NCBI GenBank assembly: GCA_003136515.1
Contig: PLEU01000106.1
Coordinates: forward strand, 240 to 12,772
Direction: 5' to 3'
Source: Spartobacteria bacterium
Lineage (GTDB): Bacteria; Verrucomicrobiota; Verrucomicrobiae; Chthoniobacterales; UBA6821
Length of the DNA stretch: 12,533 nt
Shown here: one piece after another, positions 5,813 through 12,533 of the stretch
Layout of the letters: the number at the start of each line of letters is the position of its first letter
Numbering within the stretch: the first letter of the stretch is position 1
Position numbers and translations under genes: made by a program
The notes under the pieces: model-generated
Told to the model about the DNA's origin: nothing
Databases searched by the model: none
The model's input: only the letters and a program-made list of their open reading frames with translations

Positions 5813-7579
5813 CTATTTGCCTGCTCTATTACTTTTGGCTTTGAGTACCACTTCGACCTCCCCGAGCGGCAGACAGTTAATGATGTCGCGCTTCTCCAGC
5901 CAACCCTTTCTGGCTATGCCGACACCATAGAGTAGATCCTGAATTCCGATGGTCGTATGGGCGTCGGGATTGATCGCGCAGCGCACCCCTTTTGCTTTTG
6001 CAAGCGGCCACCAGCGCCAGTCCATATCGAGCCGTCTTGGATTGGCATTGATCTCGATGATCGTTTTGGTCGAAGCGGCGACCTCGATCACCGCCGGAAT
6101 ATTCACTGAATAAGGTTCTCGAGAGAGGAGTAATCGTCCGGTAAGATGCCCAATCATCGTCACATATGGATTGCTGATCGCCCGGATTATTCGCTCGGTC
6201 ATCTCCGCTTCTTCCATCGTAAAACTTGAGTGAACCGAAGCAACGACATAGTCCAGCGATGCCAGCACCTCATCGGGAAAATCAAGCTCCCCCTCCTTCA
6301 GAATATCGCACTCTGTTCCGGCAAAAAGTCGGAATCCCGCCTCCCGGAACTCGTCGGATTCATTCAGTCTGCGAATCTCGCCGACCTGGGCAGCCAATCG
6401 TTCCACCGAAAGCCCTTGGGCTTGGTAGGAGCTTTTGCTGTGATCGGCGATGCCGAGATACTCCAGCCCGAGATCGATTGCCGCACGGGCCATATCTATC
6501 AGGGAATTTCTGCCGTCGCTCGCCGAAGTATGGCAATGAAAAGTGCCCCGTAGATTGCTCCATTCAACTAGATTTGGTAGTGTCCCCTGCTCAGCAGCAG
6601 CAATCTCCCCCTTGTCCTCTCGCAGTTCCGGAGGGATAAAATCAAGCCCGAGTACCTGATAGATTTCCTTTTCATCTTGAATTGCGGGCGGCATTACCGT
6701 GCCAGCCTCGGGATTAGAGGCACTGAATCGATACTCATTTAGCGACCAACCACGCTCCAGAGCTCGGCTTCGTAGTCGGATATTGTGCTCCTTGCTACCG
6801 GTGAAATAGACGAGGGCAAATGGAAACTCCTCCGGCTTCACCACCCTCAGATCGCACTGCACCCCCTCACGCAGACGCACGCTCGATTTTGTCGGCCCGT
6901 GGGCTATAACCTCTTCAACCAGAGGATGACGGATGAAGAAGTTAGAAACCTCCTCGGGCTCGTTAGAGGATATCAAGATATCAAGATCACCTATCGTTTC
7001 CTTCCGTCGGCGGAAGCTTCCCCCCGCCTGCACCTGGCCCACGGCTTCATGGGCGCGGAGATCGCCTAGCAGCTCATCGGCAAGCCATGTCACTACATTA
7101 ATAAGAAAACGTCCAGCATGCCTGCGATGATCCGCGACTGCCTTGATCAGGTTAGTCTGCGTCTTGGGGCCGAATCCAGCCAACTCCGCCACCCTACCCT
7201 CCTCACACACCCGCTCCAACTCTGTCAGGGAAGAGACACCGAGTTGCTCGTACAGAGCTTTGATCTTCTTTGCACCCAGTCCCTGAAGTTCGAAGAGTTC
7301 AAAGATCCCCTCGGGGAACGAACTCTTCAGCTCTTCATAGTAAGGTAGGCGCCCCGTCGTCACCAATTCAGTCACTTTTTCCGTGATCGCTTTGCCGATT
7401 CCTTCTATTGTGCCAAGTCTTCCCTCTTCAATGAGCGTCCCGATCGGCTCGCTGAGTGATTCCAAAGCCCGGGCGGCATTTGTATACGCTCGGATTTTGA
7501 AAGGATTCTCCCCCTTGAGTTCGAGAAGCTGGGCGATGTGTTCGAGGATGTCACCCACATCAACAGATGAGTCTGGCAT
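5813..7579 (-). CDS. polX: DNA polymerase/3'-5' exonuclease PolX
   Basis: Encodes 588 aa, close to the usual 570-580 of bacterial PolX, a gap-filling family X polymerase for base excision repair fused to a PHP exonuclease domain. The N-terminal 8-kDa-like region (1-80) carries the first helix-hairpin-helix (TIEGIGKAITEKV), a second follows at 98-112 (LQGLGAKKIKAL), then GFGPKT (135-140). The palm motif GGSFRRRKETIGDLDIL supplies GS (187-188) and D198/D200, and D243 in VQCDLRVV is the third catalytic Asp. The PHP domain has HCHTSASDG (348-356), GIADHS (376-381), GTECDI (421-426), ASVHSS, IGHLTG and INPDAH (536-541), so both activities look intact. The ATG at 7579 is the first possible start, just after an in-frame stop; no strong Shine-Dalgarno precedes it. 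Confidence 0.97.
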   Translation of the reverse strand: MPDSSVDVGDILEHIAQLLELKGENPFKIRAYTNAARALESLSEPIGTLIEEGRLGTIEGIGKAITEKVTELVTTGRLPYYEELKSSFPEGIFELFELQGLGAKKIKALYEQLGVSSLTELERVCEEGRVAELAGFGPKTQTNLIKAVADHRRHAGRFLINVVTWLADELLGDLRAHEAVGQVQAGGSFRRRKETIGDLDILISSNEPEEVSNFFIRHPLVEEVIAHGPTKSSVRLREGVQCDLRVVKPEEFPFALVYFTGSKEHNIRLRSRALERGWSLNEYRFSASNPEAGTVMPPAIQDEKEIYQVLGLDFIPPELREDKGEIAAAEQGTLPNLVEWSNLRGTFHCHTSASDGRNSLIDMARAAIDLGLEYLGIADHSKSSYQAQGLSVERLAAQVGEIRRLNESDEFREAGFRLFAGTECDILKEGELDFPDEVLASLDYVVASVHSSFTMEEAEMTERIIRAISNPYVTMIGHLTGRLLLSREPYSVNIPAVIEVAASTKTIIEINANPRRLDMDWRWWPLAKAKGVRCAINPDAHTTIGIQDLLYGVGIARKGWLEKRDIINCLPLGEVEVVLKAKSNRAGK

Positions 7580-7910
7580 GTCAGGAAAGTATCAGAATTC
7601 CGGCGGCAAGCCATCACTCCGATGATTCCTTGGGACTGATACGGCTGGGAATGGGCCAGATGCTTCTCCAAAATCTCTCCGTAGTCTTCGACTCGCGTGG
7701 TTCGTACAAAATCCATCAGGAGGTTCTCAATGTCGTTCTCCACAGCTCTTCTCATGAAGTTAAAAGAAACTGTTACGACCGATGCCCTATCGATAATCCT
7801 GCATCGGTTTTCTTTCCAATGAATGGAGAGGGCGGCCAGAAACAAAATAGTCTCGACTCTACAGCTGCTCTTTGATGACAAAGCAGTCCCTAGGATTTTT
7901 TGGACAACCC
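7580..7910. other. Intergenic gap with one perfect stem-loop, no clear gene
   Basis: The most coding-like stretch is on the minus strand from an ATG at 7755, beginning MRRAVENDIENLLMDF, with reasonable codon choice until about 7580. It then runs 175 nt into polX in another frame, so it is at best a gene remnant. ACCGATGC (7778-7785) and GCATCGGT (7801-7808) form a perfect 8-bp stem, followed on the plus strand by TTTCTTTCC. A second weaker hairpin CTGC..TTTG/CAAAGCAG lies at 7865-7886. Either could help end the minus-strand MFS transcript, though neither has a T-run directly after it on that strand. A promoter for polX must also lie here but is not obvious. Confidence 0.4.
7778..7817. repeat. 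Perfect 8-bp inverted repeat, possible transcript-end hairpin
   Basis: ACCGATGC at 7778-7785 and GCATCGGT at 7801-7808 with a 15-nt loop that includes the palindrome TATCGATA. The plus strand continues TTTCTTTCC, giving terminator-like geometry, but no plus-strand gene precedes it. On the minus strand the T-rich segment comes about 8 nt after the stem. It may mark the end of the MFS transcript or belong to the polX upstream region. Confidence 0.4.
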
Positions 7911-9137
7911 CTACCCGTTCTTCGCCCTCAACATGTCCGGTGATTCCCTCGCCGTTAGAAAAAGGAAGCCGCTTAGTGTCATCAAGAAGGCAAGGCCAAT
8001 CAGCGAAGGAATATAGGAACCGTGAAAGATTTTTTTGAGAGCATCCATGAGGACGATCAGCAAACCGGAAGCCTGAACAACAAGGGCAAAGATACCATTG
8101 CTAGCACCTTCCGGAGCAGGATGAGTGACTTCAGCCCCATATTGGTATGCCACAGGGGTAACTCCCGTAATGCAGAAGCCGAGGATGAAGAAACAAGCGA
8201 TTTCAAAGCTGAACCCATGCCCCAGAGCTAGGCAGATGGTGGCGGGAACCGCTCCGAAAATCCCTAAAATTATGATCAATTTCCTGCGGTGAAACTCATC
8301 GGAAACGACTGGAAGAGCGATGCTTCCGATGATACCAGCGACAAGCAGGATGATAGTCAGCGTCACCCCTTGATCCGTGGTGATCCCTTTTTCCACACCA
8401 AGACCTTCAATTAGTGTGAAGACCGCATTCACAATGCCGCTACCGAGGAAAAGAACGAGGGAGAGCAGATAGACCTCCGGCTGTTTCAACATGCTCTTAA
8501 ATCCATCAAACACCAGCGCACGCGCCTCATCTTCTTGAGAAGCCGGCGGGGTTGGTGGCCGGGAGCGGGCAAAGATAAGAAAGAGTATGGAAGCAATGGC
8601 CGTAGCGATGCCATAGATAAGCTGCATCCCGCTGAACTGATATTTCTGAAGCAGGATCGGTCCCAGAGCCTCACCAAGTCCTATGCCCATAAACATTGCC
8701 AGAAAAATAACCCCTGTAATTGTGGCCCGATGCTCCTTCGGAAACCAGACGGCAGCAAGCTTCGTAAAGGCATTCAAAAGAAATGGCTGGCCGATAGAAA
8801 TACCGACTGTGCTGATCAGCGCGACAGAGTAATTGATGGGAAAAAGCCCTCTGAGCAGACCGAATGCCCCTACAAGGATAGCACCGAAGCCGACGGCCTT
8901 TTTAAACCCGAAGTAGTCAATCGCCCAAGCTGCGGGAATGGCAACTGGCAGATAGATCAACATGAAGAGGTTGGCAAGCATGTCAATGTCCTCCTGCTTC
9001 ACTCCGTAGGCGGCGGCGGCCAAGGAGGCAATCGGCGCGTAACAGATCCAGAGTACTTGAACCATAACGTTGATCAGCATGAAAACTGCCAAAACGACCC
9101 AGCGGTAGGGATAGATTTTAAAATTCTCGTTCTGCAT
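7911..9137 (-). CDS. Major facilitator superfamily transporter, FLVCR-like
   Basis: A 408-aa membrane protein with about 12 hydrophobic segments in two halves separated by a hydrophilic loop near residues 190-215 (FARSRPPTPPASQEDEAR), the standard MFS layout. The first half, PYRWVVLAVFMLINVMVQVLWICYAP with IDMLANLFMLIYLPVAIPAAWAIDYFGFKKAV, resembles the FLVCR/DIRC2 group, whose animal members carry choline, ethanolamine or heme. ...FPKEHRATITGV after segment 4 and PAPEGASNGIFALVVQASG in the second half are also typical of that group. The match is from recalled motifs, and the substrate in bacteria is unknown. The ATG at 9137 has no clear Shine-Dalgarno. It is a single-gene minus-strand unit facing away from hom. 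Confidence 0.85.
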   Translation of the reverse strand: MQNENFKIYPYRWVVLAVFMLINVMVQVLWICYAPIASLAAAAYGVKQEDIDMLANLFMLIYLPVAIPAAWAIDYFGFKKAVGFGAILVGAFGLLRGLFPINYSVALISTVGISIGQPFLLNAFTKLAAVWFPKEHRATITGVIFLAMFMGIGLGEALGPILLQKYQFSGMQLIYGIATAIASILFLIFARSRPPTPPASQEDEARALVFDGFKSMLKQPEVYLLSLVLFLGSGIVNAVFTLIEGLGVEKGITTDQGVTLTIILLVAGIIGSIALPVVSDEFHRRKLIIILGIFGAVPATICLALGHGFSFEIACFFILGFCITGVTPVAYQYGAEVTHPAPEGASNGIFALVVQASGLLIVLMDALKKIFHGSYIPSLIGLAFLMTLSGFLFLTARESPDMLRAKNG

Positions 9138-9378
9138 GATGAGTTGATTGATTTTTATACGTTCAAATATCGCTTAACTAGGGGGAGCGCAGGCATGGCG
9201 GCAGAATTGCTATCTCAAAAAGAGGAACTCCGTAAAGCATGCGGGTCAGGGTGCTCCATTTCTCCGAATAGGCGTGATGACCTTTGAATGGGGAGTAGGC
9301 ATGCCAAAAAGTGTAGCGCTATTAAAAAATGGCGACTTTACCAACTCACTCTTACCAGAGATGATCAAGGGCTATTTT
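9138..9378. promoter_or_regulatory. Divergent region between MFS gene and hom
   Basis: This stretch must hold the promoters for the minus-strand MFS gene and the plus-strand hom-thrC-lysC group. On the minus strand TATAAA near 9160 is a possible -10 for the MFS gene, without a good -35 partner. On the plus strand GGAGC (9184-9188)/GCTCC (9253-9257) and GCATG (9193-9197)/CATGC (9238-9242) can nest as two 5-bp helices, hinting at a folded leader for hom, but such short helices may be chance. No T-box, SAM or lysine riboswitch pattern was recognised and no run of Thr/Ile codons typical of attenuator peptides was seen. Confidence 0.35.
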
Positions 9379-10671
9379 ATGGAGAGAATCGGTATTGGAT
9401 TGGCAGGCTTTGGCACGGTGGGTGCCGGGGTCTATGAGAATCTGGAACGTCACCGCGATCTGATCGCGGAACGATCTGGATATGGATTCGCTGTGCGCCG
9501 AATCGCCGTGCGCGATCCTAAGAAAAAGCGGGATGTAAGCGCCCCAGCAGAACTCTTCACAAGCCGCTGGCAGGATCTACTGGAAGATCCCGAAATCCGG
9601 ATTATCGTGGAATTGATCGGCGGGACGACGGAGTCCTTCAAGCTGACTGCGACGGCCATTCGCTCAGGACGGATTGTGATCACAGGTAACAAGGCCCTGC
9701 TCGCAGAACGGGGCCAAGAGATCTTCGCCTTGGCCTGCGAGTACAAGGTGCCGGTTTTTTTTGAAGCTGCGGTCGCTGGGGGCATCCCTATCATCCAGTC
9801 ACTCCGTGATGCCTTCGTCGGAAACCGCATTGAGTCGATCCACGGCATTCTCAACGGCACGAGCAACTACATCCTGACCCGGATGCAGGAGGCCGGCCTC
9901 GATTATCCCGAGGCACTGGAGGAGGCTATTCAGCTGGGCTATGCCGAGGCCGATCCTTCACTCGACATCAACGGTTGGGATGCCGGGCACAAGGCGATCA
10001 TTCTCGCCGCACTTTCTTATGGCTTCTGGGTCGACCCTGCCACCATACGCGTCGAGGGGATTGATCGGGTCAGTGCTGCCGATATCCAATTTGCCAATAA
10101 TCTCGGCTACAGCATCAAACTTCTCGGCTCCATCCGAGCTCAGAATAGTGTCGTCGAAGTCGGTGTCGTGCCGACACTCATTCCAAAGGAGCATGTTCTC
10201 GCTTCGGTCAACGGGGTCTTCAATGCAATTGCCGTGCGGGGTGACCTGGTTGGTGACAGTTTATTCTACGGACGAGGAGCTGGACGGGGCCCGACTGCCA
10301 CTTCGGTCGTTGGTGATCTGGTGGAAGCCGCTCATCTGCTCGCCTCGCCTCGGCGTACCTTTGGATTTTCCTCCCACAGTCTTTACGGCACATGCCGCCC
10401 TGCCGCCGAGATCATCGGCTCGTACTACCTACGTCTCTCGGTCGACGATAAACCGGGCGTCCTAGCCCGCATCGCGGGAGTCCTAGGCACGGCAGGAATC
10501 GGCATCTCCTCTGTCGTCCAACCGGAGTCGATAGCCGGTGTGGAAACTCCCCTGGTTCTCATGATCCACGAAGCCACTTATGGAAGGATGCGTGAAGCCG
10601 TTGCCGTTATCACCGCGCTTGACTGCGTGAAGGGAGAGCCGGTGCTCTTTAATGTGGAATTATTTAATTAA
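9379..10671 (+). CDS. hom: Homoserine dehydrogenase with ACT domain
   Basis: Encodes 430 aa, the usual length for the single-function enzyme that reduces aspartate semialdehyde to homoserine with NAD(P)H, the branch point to threonine and methionine. The Rossmann motif is GIGLAGFGTVGAGV (5-18). Substrate-site signatures follow: ITGNKALLAE with K105, FEAAVAGGIPII (128-139), HGILNGTSNYILTRM (155-169), and GWDAGHKAIILA with D201 and K205, the expected catalytic pair. The C-terminal ACT domain (about 350-430: YYLRLSVDDKPGVLARIAG) is the usual site of allosteric feedback, often by threonine. The ATG at 9379 is chosen because the Rossmann strand begins there and AAGGG lies about 7 nt upstream; the frame is open back to 9274 but the extra residues are not family-like. 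It is the first gene of the plus-strand operon. Confidence 0.96.
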   Translation: MERIGIGLAGFGTVGAGVYENLERHRDLIAERSGYGFAVRRIAVRDPKKKRDVSAPAELFTSRWQDLLEDPEIRIIVELIGGTTESFKLTATAIRSGRIVITGNKALLAERGQEIFALACEYKVPVFFEAAVAGGIPIIQSLRDAFVGNRIESIHGILNGTSNYILTRMQEAGLDYPEALEEAIQLGYAEADPSLDINGWDAGHKAIILAALSYGFWVDPATIRVEGIDRVSAADIQFANNLGYSIKLLGSIRAQNSVVEVGVVPTLIPKEHVLASVNGVFNAIAVRGDLVGDSLFYGRGAGRGPTATSVVGDLVEAAHLLASPRRTFGFSSHSLYGTCRPAAEIIGSYYLRLSVDDKPGVLARIAGVLGTAGIGISSVVQPESIAGVETPLVLMIHEATYGRMREAVAVITALDCVKGEPVLFNVELFN

Positions 10672-10713
10672 TAAATCGCTGATTTGATTCCCCTCTCTGA
10701 AAATCTCCCTTTG

Positions 10714-11820
10714 ATGAACACCAATTTCCACGATTGCGGCGTGATCTCGCGCTACCGCGAATATCTTCCGGTGACGGATGCCACACCTGTCATCTCGCTG
10801 AGTGAGGGTTCTACTCCCCTGATTCATTCACCCAAATTGAGCACGATCATGGGAGGCGAGGTTTATCTCAAATACGAGGGTCTCAACCCTACCGGTTCCT
10901 TCAAGGATCGCGGGATGACTATGGCCATCTCCAAAGCCGCCGAAGAGGGCGCTCATACAGTGCTCTGCGCCTCCACCGGAAACACCTCCGCATCGGCCGC
11001 AGCCTACGCGGCACGTGCTGGGATGAAGTGCGCTGTCCTGCTCCCCGCCGGACGTATTGCGGGAGGCAAGCTCGTGCAGGCCTACATCTACGGGGCGACC
11101 GTGATCGCAATCCGGGGCAACTTTGACGACGCCCTCCGCCTCGTCCGCGAGTTGGGGGAGACCGGTGACTTCGCTGTAGTGAATTCGATAAACCCATATC
11201 GCATTGAGGGACAGAAGACAGCCGCCTTTGAAATCATCGAGGAACTCGGCAACGCTCCCGAAATTCACATTCTCCCTGTCGGCAACGCCGGGAATATCAC
11301 CGCGTATTGGAAGGGATACAAGGAATTCAAGGAACTGGGCCGCAGTTTCAAGCTACCCCGGATGCTCGGCGTTCAGGCTGCTGGAGCCGCTCCTCTCTAC
11401 CGAGGAGAACTTGTTGAGAAACCGGAGACATTGGCCACCGCCATCCGGATCGGACGCCCCGCGAGCTGGGATGGGGCGATAAATGCCGTGGCGGAGTCGC
11501 ACGGTTGCTTTGAGATCGTCGAAGATTCTGAGATCCTAGCTGCCCAGAAATGGCTCGCCGCCAATGAGGGGGTCTTTGCGGAGCCTGCCAGCGCTGCTCC
11601 GGTGGCTGCGCTGCTCAAATGTTTTGGCAAGAGTCGCACCACGGAGCGCTGCGGAGTCTGTCCATTCCAAGAATTCAAGGCCGGAGGCAAAATCGTCCTC
11701 ACCATTACCGGCAACGGTCTCAAAGATCCCGACACGGCCAAACATGCTGTCACCGATCCCCTCGAGACCGAGGCGACATCCCTTGCGGTGCGCGACGCAC
11801 TGGATCAACTCGGCGGCTGA
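10714..11820 (+). CDS. thrC: Threonine synthase
   Basis: A PLP-dependent enzyme that converts O-phosphohomoserine to threonine; 368 aa from the ATG at 10714 (a TTG at 10684 would add ten residues). The N-terminal RYREYLPV and LSEGSTPLI are typical. The PLP lysine is K64 in [28 protein letters not shown] (85-100) binds the substrate/cofactor, and GNAGN (190-194) is the phosphate-binding loop; the protein ends with [10 protein letters not shown]. This is the shorter Bacillus/Thermus-type subgroup. Between AALLKCF and [11 protein letters not shown] there is a segment with two cysteines ([10 protein letters not shown], about 304-322) that looks a few residues longer than in most homologues. It lies 42 nt after hom and 51 nt before lysC, all on the plus strand, so co-transcription is likely. 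Homoserine kinase (thrB) is absent from the cluster. Confidence 0.95.
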   Translation: MNTNFHDCGVISRYREYLPVTDATPVISLSEGSTPLIHSPKLSTIMGGEVYLKYEGLNPTGSFKDRGMTMAISKAAEEGAHTVLCASTGNTSASAAAYAARAGMKCAVLLPAGRIAGGKLVQAYIYGATVIAIRGNFDDALRLVRELGETGDFAVVNSINPYRIEGQKTAAFEIIEELGNAPEIHILPVGNAGNITAYWKGYKEFKELGRSFKLPRMLGVQAAGAAPLYRGELVEKPETLATAIRIGRPASWDGAINAVAESHGCFEIVEDSEILAAQKWLAANEGVFAEPASAAPVAALLKCFGKSRTTERCGVCPFQEFKAGGKIVLTITGNGLKDPDTAKHAVTDPLETEATSLAVRDALDQLGG

Positions 11821-11871
11821 TTTTTCAGACTTCTATCATTCTAACTTTTCTACTTTTAGCCTTTTTCTTCC

Positions 11872-12533
11872 ATGGCCCTTATAGTTCAGAAATATGGAGG
11901 TACCTCCGTTGGCACTCCTGAAAGGATCACCAATGTTGCCCGCCGACTGCTCGCAACGCAGAGCGAGGGGCATTCCGTGGTCGCCATCGTCTCCGCCATG
12001 TCGGGAGTCACCGATTCGCTGATCAAGCTAGCGAAAGAGGTTTCTGGGAATCCCCCAGAGCGAGAGATGGATGTCCTGCTCGCCACGGGTGAGCAAACCA
12101 CAATGGCCCTCGCAGCGATGGCTATTCAAAGTCTCGGAGGGAGGGCAGTCTCCTTGACTGGCGCCCAAGCGGGAATCGTGACCAACGGGATCCATACCAA
12201 AGCCAAGATCAGTAACGTTACTCCTGATGAGATACACCGCCATTTGAAAGAGGGAGCCATCGTCATCGTCGCGGGCTTTCAGGGTGAGACAAACGAAGGG
12301 GCCATCACGACGCTCGGGCGCGGTGGATCCGACCTTACGGCCATCGCCATTGCATCGGCGCTCCAGGCCGATGCATGCCAGATCTACACCGATGTCGATG
12401 GCGTCTATACCTGTGACCCCCGCATTGTCCCGACGGCAAAGAAGATCGAGGCCATCTCCTATGATGAGATGCTTGAAATGGCCAGCAGCGGCTCCAAGGT
12501 GATGCAGTCCCGCTCGGTCGAATTCGCAAAGAA
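11872..12533 (+). CDS. lysC: Aspartate kinase, 5' part (runs off the window)
   Basis: The first 220 codons of aspartokinase, which phosphorylates aspartate at the entry to lysine, threonine and methionine synthesis. There is no stop before the window end. Visible signatures are VQKYGGTSVG (5-14), VAIVSAMSGVTDSL, the central LATGEQ and SLTGAQAGIVT, VAGFQGET, TLGRGGSDLTAIAIA, and IYTDVDGVYTCDPRIVP followed by ISYDEMLEMASSGSKVM. The catalytic domain is thus nearly complete; the C-terminal ACT domains that set feedback control by lysine or threonine are beyond the edge. The ATG at 11872 starts directly at the family N-terminus (MALIVQKYGG). The spacing of 51 nt after thrC suggests the same operon; no strong Shine-Dalgarno is present in the pyrimidine-rich gap. 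Confidence 0.97.
   Translation, partial: MALIVQKYGGTSVGTPERITNVARRLLATQSEGHSVVAIVSAMSGVTDSLIKLAKEVSGNPPEREMDVLLATGEQTTMALAAMAIQSLGGRAVSLTGAQAGIVTNGIHTKAKISNVTPDEIHRHLKEGAIVIVAGFQGETNEGAITTLGRGGSDLTAIAIASALQADACQIYTDVDGVYTCDPRIVPTAKKIEAISYDEMLEMASSGSKVMQSRSVEFAK

Noticed and set aside
7567..7875. Plus-strand 102-codon frame in the MFS-polX gap
   Set aside because: No recognisable motif, poor composition, no ribosome binding site; the region is better explained as non-coding or as a minus-strand remnant.
8535..9287. Long 250-codon plus-strand frame opposite the MFS gene
   Set aside because: The minus-strand frame encodes a clear 12-segment transporter; the plus-strand product is a charged, low-quality sequence with no motif and is the antisense shadow.
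9274..9378. Longer homoserine dehydrogenase starting at 9274
   Set aside because: The 35 extra residues precede the Rossmann strand that normally begins the protein, and the ATG at 9379 has AAGGG at good spacing.
1..12533. Mobile elements, CRISPR arrays, tRNA genes
   Set aside because: No regularly spaced repeats, no transposase or integrase motifs, no terminal inverted repeats with target duplications and no cloverleaf with a GGTTCGAAT-type T-loop were found.

Overview
The window most likely comes from a member of the Verrucomicrobiota. The reason is the first 59 bases, which read on the minus strand as the 5' end of a 16S rRNA gene with the AGAGTTTGATTCTGGCTCAG variant followed by GGCGTGGATAAGACATGCA, a start common in that phylum. 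The phylum call is inference from this short stretch. All protein genes look like ordinary bacterial chromosomal genes; no insertion sequence, phage gene, CRISPR array or tRNA was seen.

Layout. (1) Positions 1-570, minus strand: the 16S 5' end, a roughly 240-nt leader with a boxA-like element and three inverted repeats, a candidate sigma70-type rRNA promoter, and a doubtful 93-codon ORF overlapping that promoter. (2) 570-815: no convincing gene, but a dense cluster of inverted repeats whose T-run lies on the plus strand, a candidate small RNA or structured element. (3) 816-4691, minus strand: five closely packed or overlapping genes, read in the order lipoprotein, queH (tRNA queuosine), exported DUF362 protein, squalene/phytoene synthase-family enzyme, DedA membrane protein. 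They are probably one transcript. (4) 4692-5192: a divergent intergenic region, a tiny exported Cys-containing protein on the plus strand, then three consecutive hairpins ending in a strong terminator. (5) 5191-7579, minus strand: PolX DNA polymerase/exonuclease followed by a metallo-beta-lactamase-fold protein with altered metal ligands. (6) 7580-7910: a gap with one perfect stem-loop. (7) 7911-9137, minus strand: an MFS carrier resembling the FLVCR group. (8) 9379-12533, plus strand: homoserine dehydrogenase, threonine synthase and the 5' part of aspartate kinase, an aspartate-family amino-acid operon without thrB between hom and thrC; lysC runs off the end.

The genes fall into independent functional groups: rRNA, a mixed envelope/isoprenoid/tRNA-modification operon, DNA repair, transport, and threonine/lysine biosynthesis. 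No clear new multi-gene defence or mobile system is visible. The most unusual material is non-coding: the inverted-repeat cluster at 653-824, the triple hairpin at 5097-5192, and the repeat-rich rRNA leader. Also worth a look are the exported mini-protein, the DUF362/squalene-synthase coupling and the metal-ligand-poor MBL protein.
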